Shown: one piece after another, positions 34,229-42,770 of the stretch
Position numbering within the stretch: the stretch's first letter is position 1
Layout: the number at the start of each line of letters is the position of its first letter
Assembly: GCF_003001995.1 (NCBI RefSeq)
Contig: NZ_PVNB01000008.1
Span: 62,001-126,000 of the forward strand
Source of the DNA: Orenia metallireducens
Lineage (GTDB): Bacteria; Bacillota; Halanaerobiia; Halobacteroidales; Halobacteroidaceae
Reading direction: 5' to 3'
Length of the DNA: 64,000 nt
Translations under genes and position numbers: made by a program
The notes under the pieces: model-generated
Databases searched by the model: none
What the model saw: only the letters and a program-made list of their open reading frames with translations
What the model was told of the DNA's origin: nothing

Positions 34229-34304
34229 CTAGTTGCTAGGGTTTAGATATTTAGATAGTTTCTAAACACCTACCAACCTGTCTAACTAATAAACAAAGTG
34301 TCTT
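34229..34304. repeat. Weak degenerate repeat before spmA
   Basis: GTTGCTAGGGTTTAGATATTTAGATAG faces CACCTACCAACCTGTCTAAC and AAAGTGTC. Words resemble the elements at 14976 and 30994, but pairing is poor, so this may be an eroded copy. Confidence 0.35.
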
Positions 34305-34393
34305 AAAAAACTAAACTTATGATTGTTATTTCTCTCAACAGATTTCATATCCCTACTTATTAAGCATAAACTTAGAGTAGGGAGGGGAGAGTT

Positions 34394-34984
34394 GTGCTGA
34401 ATAAAATTTGGTTTACTATGATTATTATTGGGATAATTATAGCTGCTATCAATGGTAGGATGGAAGAGGTATCTATAGCTATCTTAGAGAGTGCAGAAGA
34501 TAGTGTGATGATAGTAGTTAAATTAATTGGTCCTATGGCATTATGGCTAGGGATAATGAAGGTCGCTGAAGAGGCAAGACTAACTGATGTTTTAGCAAAA
34601 TTATTTAAACCACTAGCCAAGATTTTATTTCCAGAAGTACCTAAAAACCACCCTGCTTTGGCTTCGATAATGATGAATTTAAGTGCGAATTTCTTAGGGT
34701 TAGGCAACTCAGCAACGCCATTAGGAATTAAAGCAATGCAACAGTTACAGGAATTAAATAGTGGTAAAAGCTCAGCCTCTGATGCTATGTGTACTTTTTT
34801 GGTCATCAATACCTCTAGTGTTACTCTGCTTCCTACTACAATTCTTGCTTTACGGATAGGAGCTGGCTCTGCACAGCCAACAGAGATTATAGGAACAACC
34901 GTCTTTGCTACCTTCTGTTCAACAGTGGTAGGGATAGTTGCTAATAAAATCTTAATCAAGATAAGTGGGTTGAGGGGTGTATGA
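34394..34984 (+). CDS. spmA: Spore maturation protein A
   Basis: 196-aa membrane protein of the SpmA (nucleoside-recognition/Gate) family needed for spore core dehydration. Membrane segments at about 5-22, 40-60 and 155-190. Gate-domain motifs ANFLGLGNSATPLGIKAM and FLVINTSSVTLLPTTILALR are clear. Start is GTG 34394 after GGGAGGGGAGAG. Stop overlaps the spmB start (ATGA), giving a spmA-spmB pair. Together with the SASP genes it confirms sporulation capability. Confidence 0.93.
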   Translation: MLNKIWFTMIIIGIIIAAINGRMEEVSIAILESAEDSVMIVVKLIGPMALWLGIMKVAEEARLTDVLAKLFKPLAKILFPEVPKNHPALASIMMNLSANFLGLGNSATPLGIKAMQQLQELNSGKSSASDAMCTFLVINTSSVTLLPTTILALRIGAGSAQPTEIIGTTVFATFCSTVVGIVANKILIKISGLRGV

Positions 34985-35514
34985 TTAATCTTATAAATTA
35001 TTTCTCCCAATGGGCTATTCCCCTAATAATACTTCTGATTTTAATTGCTGCTTTTATCAAGAAGGTCAAGGTCTATGAGGTCTTTACAGATGGTGCTGTT
35101 GAGGGGATAGCAGTAGGGGTTAAAATCTTACCTTATTTACTGGCTATGTTGATGGCAATTGCTATCTTTAGAGCTTCTGGGGCTTTAGATATTGTATTGA
35201 ATCAGTTAGCTAAGCCTTTGAGTATATTAGGGATTCCAAAGGAAGTAATCCCTTTGGCCTTAATTAGACCACTCTCGGGAACTGGTTCTTTGGGAATTGT
35301 TACCGATTTAATCAATCAATATGGTCCAGATTCATTTATTGGTAGGCTAGCTTCAACTATGCAGGGGAGTACAGAAACTACCTTTTATGTAGCTGCGGTA
35401 TATTTTGGTGCTATCGGAATTAAAAATAGTCGCCACGCCATTCTAGCTGGTTTGCTTGCTGATCTAGCAGGATTTCTGGCAGCTGTATTTATTTGTCGAT
35501 TAGTCTTTGGATAA
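34981..35514 (+). CDS. spmB: Spore maturation protein B
   Basis: 177-aa SpmB, membrane partner of SpmA. Gate-type segments: VGVKILPYLLAMLMAIAIFR, ALIRPLSGTGSLGIV, GRLASTMQGSTETTFYVAAV and GAIGIKNSRHAILAGLLADL. In Bacillus subtilis, spmA and spmB mutants have under-dehydrated spores. The ATG overlaps the spmA stop. Confidence 0.94.
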   Translation: MINLINYFSQWAIPLIILLILIAAFIKKVKVYEVFTDGAVEGIAVGVKILPYLLAMLMAIAIFRASGALDIVLNQLAKPLSILGIPKEVIPLALIRPLSGTGSLGIVTDLINQYGPDSFIGRLASTMQGSTETTFYVAAVYFGAIGIKNSRHAILAGLLADLAGFLAAVFICRLVFG

Positions 35515-35641
35515 AAAGAGGATTTTAACTATCGATATTGAATAAGTTATTATGAAATAGTATAATGGATAAATAATTATCAATTAAGTCAAGATTATAT
35601 TAGATTAATTAATATAAGTAATATGATAGGGGAGAAGATTG

Positions 35642-36460
35642 ATGAAGGGAAGATACGTAGATTTGCATTTGCATACCACAGCCTCTGATGGGAGCTATAC
35701 CCCTACAGAACTTGTTACTAAGGCCAAAAAGTTAGGCTTTAGTGCAATTGCAATTACAGACCATGATACTGTAGGTGGCATTGAGGAAGGATTAAAGGCT
35801 GCTGAAGAATTAGGGATTGAATTAATACCGGGAATTGAAATGAATACTGATTATGAGAATACTGAAATTCATATTTTAGGTTATTACATCGATTATCAAG
35901 ATAAGAATTTTATAAATATATTAGCTGATTTAAAGGAAGCTAGATATAATAGAATTAGAAAGATTGTCAGCAAATTGAATGATTTGGGACTAGAGATAGC
36001 TTTTGATGAAGTCAATAAATTGGCTGATGGAGGTGCTCTAGGTCGTCCACATATTGCTCAAATTATGCTAAATAAGGGATATGTTCAAGAATGGAGTCAA
36101 GCCTTTGACCAATATATTGCTAAAGGTGCTCCAGCTTATGTAGAAAGAAAGAAGATAACTCCAAAGAAAGCTATTGGAATTATTAAAGAAGCAGGAGGAG
36201 TCCCTGTTATTGCTCATCCTGCCTTAATGGAAAGAGATGATTTATTAAAGACATTGCTAGAATGGGGAATTGAGGGGATAGAGGTCTATCATACTGAGCA
36301 TGACCGAATTGATAGTCAAAGATATTTAGAGTATGCTAGAGAGAATGATTTATTGGTAACAGCTGGCTCAGATTGCCACGGACCAGAGCGTAAAGGGGAG
36401 ATCTTAATTGGTAAGATCAAAGCTTCTTATGAACTAGTTGAGAACTTAAAAGCTAAATAA
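35642..36460 (+). CDS. PHP-domain phosphoesterase (TrpH/YciV-like)
   Basis: 272-aa PHP metal-dependent phosphoesterase. VDLHLHTTASDGSYTPTELV, ITDHDTVGGIEEGL, GIEMNTD, EIHILGYY, GRPHIAQIM and AGSDCHGPE are the PHP motifs that bind the metal cluster; PVIAHPALMERDDLL is also present. Relatives hydrolyse 3',5'-nucleoside bisphosphates or trim RNA 5' ends. ATG 35642 follows GGGGAGAAG at short spacing. It could in principle supply histidinol-phosphatase activity missing from the his operon, but its motifs fit the TrpH/RNase AM branch better than HisK. Confidence 0.85.
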   Translation: MKGRYVDLHLHTTASDGSYTPTELVTKAKKLGFSAIAITDHDTVGGIEEGLKAAEELGIELIPGIEMNTDYENTEIHILGYYIDYQDKNFINILADLKEARYNRIRKIVSKLNDLGLEIAFDEVNKLADGGALGRPHIAQIMLNKGYVQEWSQAFDQYIAKGAPAYVERKKITPKKAIGIIKEAGGVPVIAHPALMERDDLLKTLLEWGIEGIEVYHTEHDRIDSQRYLEYARENDLLVTAGSDCHGPERKGEILIGKIKASYELVENLKAK

Positions 36461-36984
36461 GTTCTATAGGGAATAAAAGTAGAGTTAAAGAGCTATAGTT
36501 ATCCAGCTTTAGAAGGGAGCTTGGCTTAAGGTAAAGTTGGATAGCTCTACCATAGAATGTCGATAAAGATCAGAATATGCTTTTTTGATTTTTTTCTGTG
36601 CTATAATTTTTCAAAATATTTCAAGAAAAGTACTTTGTAGACAGTTAACTAATATTAGTTAATTGTCTATTGTCGATAACTAATATCAGTAATAAATTTA
36701 ACTATTGACAATAGAGCAATCTAAGTGTATTGAAAGTGATAAAGTTTTTAACTTATTTAAGTTAGCAAGTGTAGTTGAGAAGTTAAGATCGCTTTTTCTA
36801 AGAAATTTTGTGGATATAAGGAGTTTAGGACAGAAGCTTTTGAACTAATTAATTTAGTGTGAGTTTTTATTTTGAGTAATTTGTGTTGATTTGCTGTCAA
36901 ATTGATTTAGGTTTTGAAGTTAATATATCTATAGACACTGTAATTAAATTTCTAAAATATAAGAGACTATAAGGAGGACAAATT
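36461..36984. other. 524-base gap with palindromes before exbB
   Basis: No gene. AGACAGTTAACTAAT (36639-36653) and ATTAGTTAATTGTCT (36654-36668) form a 15-bp near-perfect palindrome; a second pair, ATTGTCGATAACTA and AACTATTGACAAT, follows up to about 36712. Before it, TATAAT occurs at 36602-36607 (CTATAATTTT) with no good -35. A plain AT-rich stretch of 250 bases leads to exbB with no other signal. Confidence 0.55.
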
Positions 36985-37608
36985 ATGTTGGAGATTTTGA
37001 AACAAGGTGGGGCTACGATCATACCTTTACTATTCTGCTCGGTAGTAAGTTTAGCTGTTGCTTTAGAGCGATTGATTTATTTAAAGAAGGCTAAAGGGAA
37101 TAACTTTAAACTTCTTGAGACAGTAAGGTTAAAGTTAAGTAAAGGTAAGATGGGTGAAGTGAAGAAGATTGCAATGAATGCCAAAGGACCAATAGCAGGA
37201 ATGTTAGAAGAGGGGATTAAGTATTATGGTCAAGGGAAAGAAGAGTTAAGAAGTAACTTGGAGTTGATTGGACAAAATGAGATCAAGAAATTAGAAAAGA
37301 GATTAGGAGTATTGGATTTAATCGCAACGATATCTCCATTACTAGGATTATTGGGTACAGTCTTGGGGATTATTGATAGCTTTAATATCTTAGCCGGTGC
37401 TCAAGGCATGGCGACACCAGCAGCTTTAAGTTCTGGAATCTCTGAAGCTTTAATTAGTACAGCAGTAGGACTAGTTGTGGCTATTCCTACGATGTTAGTC
37501 TATACTTACTTATTAGGTTTAGTACAGGATAGAATTGAGGATATCAATTATTGGTTTGTAGATTTGGTTGAAGCTTTAAGCCAAGGTGATAATAATGTTC
37601 AAATCTAA
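36985..37608 (+). CDS. exbB: ExbB/TolQ-family proton channel protein
   Basis: 207-aa inner-membrane protein that, with ExbD, uses the proton motive force to energise TonB. N-terminal TM near residues 10-28 (ATIIPLLFCSVVSLAVALER), then a cytoplasmic loop, then TMs at about 110-135 (LDLIATISPLLGLLGTVLGIIDSF) and 150-175 (SEALISTAVGLVVAIPTMLVY), the standard ExbB layout. ATG 36985 follows AAGGAGG. Overlaps exbD. The tonB-like gene next to exbD argues for ExbB over MotA or TolQ. Confidence 0.9.
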   Translation: MLEILKQGGATIIPLLFCSVVSLAVALERLIYLKKAKGNNFKLLETVRLKLSKGKMGEVKKIAMNAKGPIAGMLEEGIKYYGQGKEELRSNLELIGQNEIKKLEKRLGVLDLIATISPLLGLLGTVLGIIDSFNILAGAQGMATPAALSSGISEALISTAVGLVVAIPTMLVYTYLLGLVQDRIEDINYWFVDLVEALSQGDNNVQI

Positions 37609-38005
37609 TTTAAAAAAGAGACCTAACATTCAAATCTTACCTATGATTGATGTTATCTTCTTTTTGCTAGTCTTCTTTATGCTTTTTACAACCTTTAAGA
37701 CTACTCCAACGGGGTTGGAGATTAATTTACCTAAGGCTAAAACTGTTACTCAGCAGAATGAAGATATCAAATTAACTTTAAATATCGCTGAAAATGGTAA
37801 GATTTATTTAGATGGAGATCCTGTTGATGGTCAACTGTTAGAATTTGAAGTATCTAAAATTATTAAAAAATCACCTGATGCTATCTTCATCATCAAAGCT
37901 GATAAAGAGGTAAGGTATGAGATGATTATTAACGTAATGGATACAGTCCGTAATTCTGGTGGTTATAGATTAGCATTGGCAGCTAATAAAGAGAAATTGG
38001 ATTAG
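37595..38005 (+). CDS. exbD: ExbD/TolR-family protein
   Basis: 136-aa single-pass partner of ExbB. NIQILPMIDVIFFLLVFFML is the ExbD TM with the essential Asp (D19); FKTTPTGLEINLPKA and the periplasmic end with IFIIKADKEVRYEMIINVMD are typical. ATG 37595 was preferred over a GTG nine bases upstream because AAGGTGAT spans that GTG. The gene overlaps the end of exbB. Confidence 0.92.
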   Translation: MFKSNLKKRPNIQILPMIDVIFFLLVFFMLFTTFKTTPTGLEINLPKAKTVTQQNEDIKLTLNIAENGKIYLDGDPVDGQLLEFEVSKIIKKSPDAIFIIKADKEVRYEMIINVMDTVRNSGGYRLALAANKEKLD

Positions 38006-38014
38006 GTGATAACT

Positions 38015-39160
38015 ATGGCATATAAGAAGAAACGACAAGGAGAATTTCCTAGGTTCTTTATTATCTCTATGATTATACATGGGCTTCTGTTGTACATGCT
38101 ATCTTTGATTAATCCCGGTGTTCAACCTGCTTTTCAAAGTGATCCTATAAATTATACAAGTCAGTTAGATCTCCTATATTTAGAAGATGTAGCTGCTGAA
38201 AGTCAAGAGCTATCTAAAGAGTATCAAGATAATAGTCAATCGAAAAATAAGGAGCAAGTAGAAGAGGTTGAAGAAAAAAAGAAGGAAAAAGAGAAAGAAC
38301 CTCTAAAAGAAGTTACTGAAGACGTAAAAGAGGTCAAAGCTTCACCAAAAGAGGTAGAGGTTAAAGAGGTTGAAAAAGAAGAAGCTCCTGAAGTAAAAGA
38401 GGTTGCTAAAGCAGCAGAGGTTATTGAAAAAGAGGTTAATATAGAAGAGCAGATAGACCAAGGTAGTGAAGAGAAAGCTGAAAGTCCAAAAGTAGAGGAA
38501 AATAATGAAGTTGTAGTAGAGGATAATTCTAAGGAAGATATAATAGAGGAAATAGAAGAAGTTGCTAAGGAGCCTGTTGAAGAGGTTGCTCAAGAGGTTA
38601 AAGAAGATGTAGAAGGGGTAATTACTAGTAAGTCAAGTACTGAAGAGATTAAGGTTGCTCAAAAAGAGGTTGAGAAGAAGGAGGAAGTTGCAGCTAAGAA
38701 GGAGACGGTGAAAGAGGCTAAAACTGATAAATCTATCAAAAATGAAGAGATTAGTGAAGAAAGTACTAAAGAAATTAGCCAAGAGAATACTAATCAGAGT
38801 GAAGATCAACAAGAAGAGGTTAAAGAAGAAGCCAAAGTGCCACCACCACCTCCACCTAAGCCTAAGGATATGGTCATTAGTCAACCAAGACTTAGCTATC
38901 CCAAAAATGCACAGAATACAGAGATAGAGGGTGATGTTAAGTTATTGGTAAAGGTTAAAGCTAATGGAGAGATTGATCAAATAGAGGTGATTGAAGCTTC
39001 TTCCCATGAACAATTAAATAATTATGCTAAAAGAGCAGTCCAGTATGGGTGGAAATTTAAGGCTGATAAATCCGATTATGAAGTAATGCTAGTAGTTCAT
39101 TTCCGCTATAATAATGAAGAGCCAGTAAGTATAGACTATGTGGATTTATCCTTTGATTAG
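38015..39160 (+). CDS. tonB: TonB-like energy transducer with long Glu/Lys spacer
   Basis: 381-aa protein: TM anchor at about 14-31 (FFIISMIIHGLLLYMLSLI), a very long Glu/Lys/Val-rich region at about 55-275, a proline run VPPPPPPKPKD near 275-284, then a TonB C-terminal domain (ISQPRLSYPKNAQNTEIEGD, KVKANGEIDQIEVIEASSHE, NYAKRAVQYGWKF). The spacer, several times E. coli TonB's, is mostly E-K-V repeats and should form an extended or helical charged rod, long enough for a wide periplasm. ATG 38015 follows AGGTGAT. TonB normally powers outer-membrane receptors, but no receptor gene is in the window. Confidence 0.88.
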   Translation: MAYKKKRQGEFPRFFIISMIIHGLLLYMLSLINPGVQPAFQSDPINYTSQLDLLYLEDVAAESQELSKEYQDNSQSKNKEQVEEVEEKKKEKEKEPLKEVTEDVKEVKASPKEVEVKEVEKEEAPEVKEVAKAAEVIEKEVNIEEQIDQGSEEKAESPKVEENNEVVVEDNSKEDIIEEIEEVAKEPVEEVAQEVKEDVEGVITSKSSTEEIKVAQKEVEKKEEVAAKKETVKEAKTDKSIKNEEISEESTKEISQENTNQSEDQQEEVKEEAKVPPPPPPKPKDMVISQPRLSYPKNAQNTEIEGDVKLLVKVKANGEIDQIEVIEASSHEQLNNYAKRAVQYGWKFKADKSDYEVMLVVHFRYNNEEPVSIDYVDLSFD

Positions 39161-39177
39161 AAATGAGGTGTTAGAGG

Positions 39178-41172
39178 ATGAAGAAAAAATTAGGGATAAT
39201 TCTAATACTACTATTAGCAGTAATATCCTCTAAGGTGAGTGCTAAGGTAGATCAATATGGCAACTTGCAGTTGAAGAATGACTATATTTCTGTGATTGTC
39301 AATCAAAATGAGTTTAATAAAGGTAGATTTGCTGTTGATATTACAGGAGGAGATCCAATTAGAAGTGGTGATAATGGCAAGCCATTGCTTTATGGTCATC
39401 CTCACCCTTGGACCTCTTATACTACCTTTAGAATAGATAATAAAAACTATATCTTCGGTGGTAAGACTGATAAAAGGGCTGGTCGTAATGGAGAGTATGG
39501 TGAGTTAGTCCAAGAGCCTAGCCTTGACAATAATAGAATTATCACCACATATAGATTTAATAAGATAGTTGTCAGTCAAATTTTAAATTTTGTTAAGAGT
39601 AGTACTACAGGTCTGCCTGATACTTTACAAATAACCTATCGGGTGACAAATGAAGATGAAGTAGACCATAAAGTAGGTACTAGAATTATGATCGATACTA
39701 TGTTAGGTGAGAATGATGGTGCTCCCTTTAGGATTATCAATCAAGCAGTTACCAGTGATAGTTTATTTTTAAAGGATGACTTGCCAACTTTTTGGCAAGC
39801 CTTTGATGAATTAAGGGATCCAAAGGTAACTGCCCAAGGTACTATTAAAGGTCCTGGAGTGACCACTCCTGATGAGGTTTATTTTGCCGATTGGGGAAGT
39901 TTAGCAGATGGTCCTTGGGACTTTGATTTCAAATCTGGAGAAGAGTTCTTACGCAAAGGTGAGTTTGAATTGGACAGTGCTATGGCGCTATTCTGGCAGG
40001 AGAGTACCATTAAAGCAAAAGAGACTAAGACTTATGTAACAAATTATGGCTTAGGGGGTATTACTATTGTACCTGGACTGCTTTCCTTAGGTGTTACCTC
40101 ACCAGCACAAGTAGTAATGGACAACCCTAATAAGACTGTAGAGATTGTAGCTTATATTCAAAATACTGCTGAAATTACAGTAAAGGATGTAAAGGTTGAA
40201 TTAGTGCTTCCAGATAACTTAGAACCTATAGATAATTATAAGGTAAAAGAACTTGGCAACTTAGCTGCAGGGGAGACTGCACAGGTAATGTGGGAGGTTC
40301 GCCCTAAGCGATTGTTCCAGCAACAGGTAGAGTATACAGTCAAAGCAACTGCCAAAAATACCGATGATAACCAAGTAAGTAGAGGGTTGAAATTTGTTGG
40401 ACCACCTAAGTTATCTTTGAAATTACAGGCACCTAAGAGAATGGAGGCTGAGGATGATTCTTTAGTAGAGGATAGCTTCTATATTAAAGGTAACATTTCA
40501 AACTATGGAGCATCAACTGCTTATGGAATAGAGGCTTATTTGGCCTTACCACCTGGTTTAACTTTAAGTAAAGGTGATAAAGAAGAGAAATTTATAGGAT
40601 TTTTAGAACCTAATGAGAAGATTGAATTACTTTGGAAGGTTAAGCCCTTAGCTTTAGTTGATGGGAAGTTACCTTATTCAATAGAGTTAAGTAGTAGTAA
40701 TGCTCTTAGTGAAATAGCTAAAAATAGTATCCTGATTCCAAGTTTAAAGCCCAAAGCAAAGATAGAGATTCTACCTAAAAACGGTGGCTATCAGGTTGGT
40801 GATTATCTAACTGCCCAGATAAGGCTGAAGAATATAGCAGATTTCTATCGCTTAAAGACCAATATTAGTTATAATAAGGAGGTCTTAGAGGCTATTTATG
40901 TCTCCCGTGGAAATCTCTTTATCAATAATGGTAAGTTATTGAGTTGGAATTTACCTGAGGTTTCACAAGATGAAGGTATGATCAAAGGAATTTCTGCCTC
41001 TTTGGAGGATGAACAGGATATACAAGATGGTCTAGTAGCCAAGCTCCATTTTAAGATTAAGGTTTTAGGAAGCTTTGATTTATCTTTTGAAGACTTTATA
41101 GCTTATGATAAGAATAATAATCAACTAAAATTGGAGAAGGTTAATAATTTACTTAATATTAGGAGGAATTGA
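39178..41172 (+). CDS. Large exported protein with cohesin-like C-terminal domain
   Basis: 664 aa, starting with a signal peptide (MKKKLGIILILLLAVISSKV, cleavage probably after SAKA-like AK). Residues about 25-290 are an unrecognised beta-rich module (LKNDYISVIVNQNEFNKGRF, PLLYGHPHPWTSYTTFRID, ALFWQESTIKAKETKTYVTN). About 300-410 and 415-515 look like CARDB/DUF11-type immunoglobulin-like repeats (VKVELVLPDNLEPI; AYLALPPGLTLSKG). About 525-650 resembles a cohesin domain (YQVGDYLTAQIRLKNIADFY, GLVAKLHFKI). No LPXTG or TM, so periplasmic or surface-located. It lies between tonB and the SLH gene and may be the load or ligand-binding part of this system. Function unknown. Confidence 0.7.
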   Translation: MKKKLGIILILLLAVISSKVSAKVDQYGNLQLKNDYISVIVNQNEFNKGRFAVDITGGDPIRSGDNGKPLLYGHPHPWTSYTTFRIDNKNYIFGGKTDKRAGRNGEYGELVQEPSLDNNRIITTYRFNKIVVSQILNFVKSSTTGLPDTLQITYRVTNEDEVDHKVGTRIMIDTMLGENDGAPFRIINQAVTSDSLFLKDDLPTFWQAFDELRDPKVTAQGTIKGPGVTTPDEVYFADWGSLADGPWDFDFKSGEEFLRKGEFELDSAMALFWQESTIKAKETKTYVTNYGLGGITIVPGLLSLGVTSPAQVVMDNPNKTVEIVAYIQNTAEITVKDVKVELVLPDNLEPIDNYKVKELGNLAAGETAQVMWEVRPKRLFQQQVEYTVKATAKNTDDNQVSRGLKFVGPPKLSLKLQAPKRMEAEDDSLVEDSFYIKGNISNYGASTAYGIEAYLALPPGLTLSKGDKEEKFIGFLEPNEKIELLWKVKPLALVDGKLPYSIELSSSNALSEIAKNSILIPSLKPKAKIEILPKNGGYQVGDYLTAQIRLKNIADFYRLKTNISYNKEVLEAIYVSRGNLFINNGKLLSWNLPEVSQDEGMIKGISASLEDEQDIQDGLVAKLHFKIKVLGSFDLSFEDFIAYDKNNNQLKLEKVNNLLNIRRN

Positions 41173-41174
41173 TT

Positions 41175-41843
41175 ATGAAGGTAAGAAATAGTTTTATTAA
41201 CTTTATGCTCATCTTTATTTTTGTAGCTACGGCTGCACTCCCGGCTTTTGCTGCTACCAAAATTGATGATATCTCGAGTAGCCATTGGGCATATAAGAGT
41301 GTCAAGGAGCTAGTAGAGAAGGGCTATATGTCTTTATATGAAGGCAATGAATTTAAAGGTGAGAATAAGGTAAGTCGTTATGAACTTGCTAAGGTTATTG
41401 CTAAGATTTTAAATAACATTGAGCAAGGTCAAGTAGTACCAGAAAAAGGTGATGTGCTTACATTAAAGAACTTGGCTTCAGAGTTTCGTTCTGAGTTGGT
41501 AGAGGTTATCAGTCAGAATGAGGATTTAAAGGATGAGGTTAATAAGCTTGATAAAGAGCAGAAGGTTCTTAAAGAGGATGTAGTCAACACCAATTATAGA
41601 ATCAATCAATTGCAACAAGAGGTTGTTAAGTTACTAAAGAGTTTAAAAGAAGAGGCTGAAAGAACTAAAAAGTTAGAAAATAAGTTAAGCTCTTTAGAGC
41701 AGGATAATCAAGTTTTAAAGGAGCGATTAGCTAAGCTAGAAGAAGGCTCAGGAACTCAGCAAGAGATTGATAAATTAAAGAAGAATATTTATTGGTTAAC
41801 TGGTGGTTTAATAATTTCTCTATTATTATCAGTTAGTAACTAG
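41175..41843 (+). CDS. SLH - coiled coil - TM protein (Omp-alpha-like tether)
   Basis: 222 aa: signal peptide 1 to about 27 (ending ALPAFAA), one SLH domain at about 29-90 (SSHWAYKSVKELVEKGYM, KVSRYELAKVIAKIL), a coiled coil at about 105-195 (heptad-like NEDLKDEVNKLDKEQKVLK; LENKLSSLEQDNQVLKERL), and a C-terminal hydrophobic segment (YWLTGGLIISLLLSVSN). This order, SLH to bind secondary cell-wall polymer or peptidoglycan, coiled coil across the periplasm, then membrane insertion, is that of Thermotoga Omp-alpha and of the N-terminus of OmpM in diderm Firmicutes. It probably ties the outer membrane to the wall. ATG 41175 follows AGGAGG. Confidence 0.8.
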   Translation: MKVRNSFINFMLIFIFVATAALPAFAATKIDDISSSHWAYKSVKELVEKGYMSLYEGNEFKGENKVSRYELAKVIAKILNNIEQGQVVPEKGDVLTLKNLASEFRSELVEVISQNEDLKDEVNKLDKEQKVLKEDVVNTNYRINQLQQEVVKLLKSLKEEAERTKKLENKLSSLEQDNQVLKERLAKLEEGSGTQQEIDKLKKNIYWLTGGLIISLLLSVSN

Positions 41844-41858
41844 AAGGTGGGGGGTAGA

Positions 41859-42470
41859 ATGGAGAGAAAGAGTAGAGTTTTTTCAATTATTGCTTTTACT
41901 TTGGTATTTCTATTGATAATGCCTTGCCTTGCTTCTCTTTTTGCTCCTTTCTCATATCAGGCTTATGCAGCAGAGGTTTCTAGGGAAGATGCTTATAAAG
42001 GTTTAGCCTTTACAGTAGTCTTAATCTATCTTTTTAACAAGTTGTTTGATGATGATCAGACAACGGGAAGGTCAAGTTGGGGTAAAAGTAGAGAGCCTAT
42101 GAGCTATACTGATGATGAGTTGACTTGGTTAGCTAGAGCGGTTCATGCTGAAGCTAGAGGAGAGCCCTTTGAGGGGCAGGTAGCTGTAGCATCAGTTGTT
42201 CTTAATCGAGTGCAGAGTAATAAGTTTCCTAATACAATTTATAGTGTAATTCACCAGAAAAAGCAGTTTAGTTCTGTAGATGATGGGCAGATTTATCTAC
42301 CACCTAATGAATCATCATACAAGGCAGCTAAAGAGGCTTTTAGAGGAAGTGACCCAACTGATGGTGCTCTTTACTTCTATAATCCTATAACTGCTAATCC
42401 AGTAGGGAGGGCTTGGTTAGAAACTAGAGAGAAGACAATTCAAATTGGTAGTCATGTCTTTGCTAGGTAG
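41859..42470 (+). CDS. SleB-type cell wall hydrolase
   Basis: 203 aa with an N-terminal signal or anchor (RVFSIIAFTLVFLLIMPCLA, AYAAE) and a C-terminal Hydrolase_2/SleB domain at about 85-203: LARAVHAEARGEPFEGQVAV with the expected catalytic Glu, ASVVLNRVQSNKFPNTIYSV, FSSVDDGQIYLPP and GALYFYNP. Family members are spore-cortex lytic transglycosylases or vegetative wall hydrolases. The operon position after the TonB/SLH genes favours envelope remodelling over germination; both are possible in a sporeformer. ATG 41859 follows AAGGTGGGGGG. A perfect hairpin terminator follows. Confidence 0.85.
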   Translation: MERKSRVFSIIAFTLVFLLIMPCLASLFAPFSYQAYAAEVSREDAYKGLAFTVVLIYLFNKLFDDDQTTGRSSWGKSREPMSYTDDELTWLARAVHAEARGEPFEGQVAVASVVLNRVQSNKFPNTIYSVIHQKKQFSSVDDGQIYLPPNESSYKAAKEAFRGSDPTDGALYFYNPITANPVGRAWLETREKTIQIGSHVFAR

Positions 42471-42489
42471 AATTGAATATTGATATTAA

Positions 42490-42519
42490 AATAAGTCTCG
42501 GGAATTCCCGAGACTTATT
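42490..42519 (+). terminator. Intrinsic terminator of the exbB-to-sleB operon
   Basis: Perfect palindrome AATAAGTCTCGGGAA / TTCCCGAGACTTATT followed by TTTTC; it marks the end of the six-gene envelope operon. Confidence 0.93.
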
Positions 42520-42692
42520 TTTCTTTAAAGGAGGAATTTTAGGAATATATAATTTGAAATAATGATAGACGAAACCAATAATAGAAGCTATAAATAAAGG
42601 GAAAAATAAATCAGAGTAGAATTAATTTCTAAACAGCAAGTTTGAGTTTAGTTAATTATTGACTAGTATTAATTTATTTTCATAAAATCTTA

Positions 42693-42721
42693 TTGACACT
42701 TAGGTAGATATATGTTATATT
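42693..42721 (+). promoter_or_regulatory. Sigma-A promoter of the histidine operon
   Basis: TTGACA at 42693-42698 and TATATT at 42716-42721 with a 17-bp spacer, about 50 bases before the hisZ start. Between the promoter and GGAGGAGG lies ACTTTA-N6-TAAAGT (42735-42752), a small inverted repeat that could be an operator or leader hairpin. No T-box or His-codon leader peptide was found. Confidence 0.85.
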
Positions 42722-42770
42722 TTAATAAATCACCACTTTAACGTGATAAAGTAATTAAGGAGGAGGTCTT

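Noticed and set aside
34372-35010. 212-codon minus-strand frame opposite spmA
   Set aside because: It mirrors the coding strand of spmA (a real family member) and has no features of its own.
42722-42770. T-box or His-leader attenuator before hisZ
   Set aside because: No T-box GGTGG motif, no run of His codons, and too little space between promoter and start.
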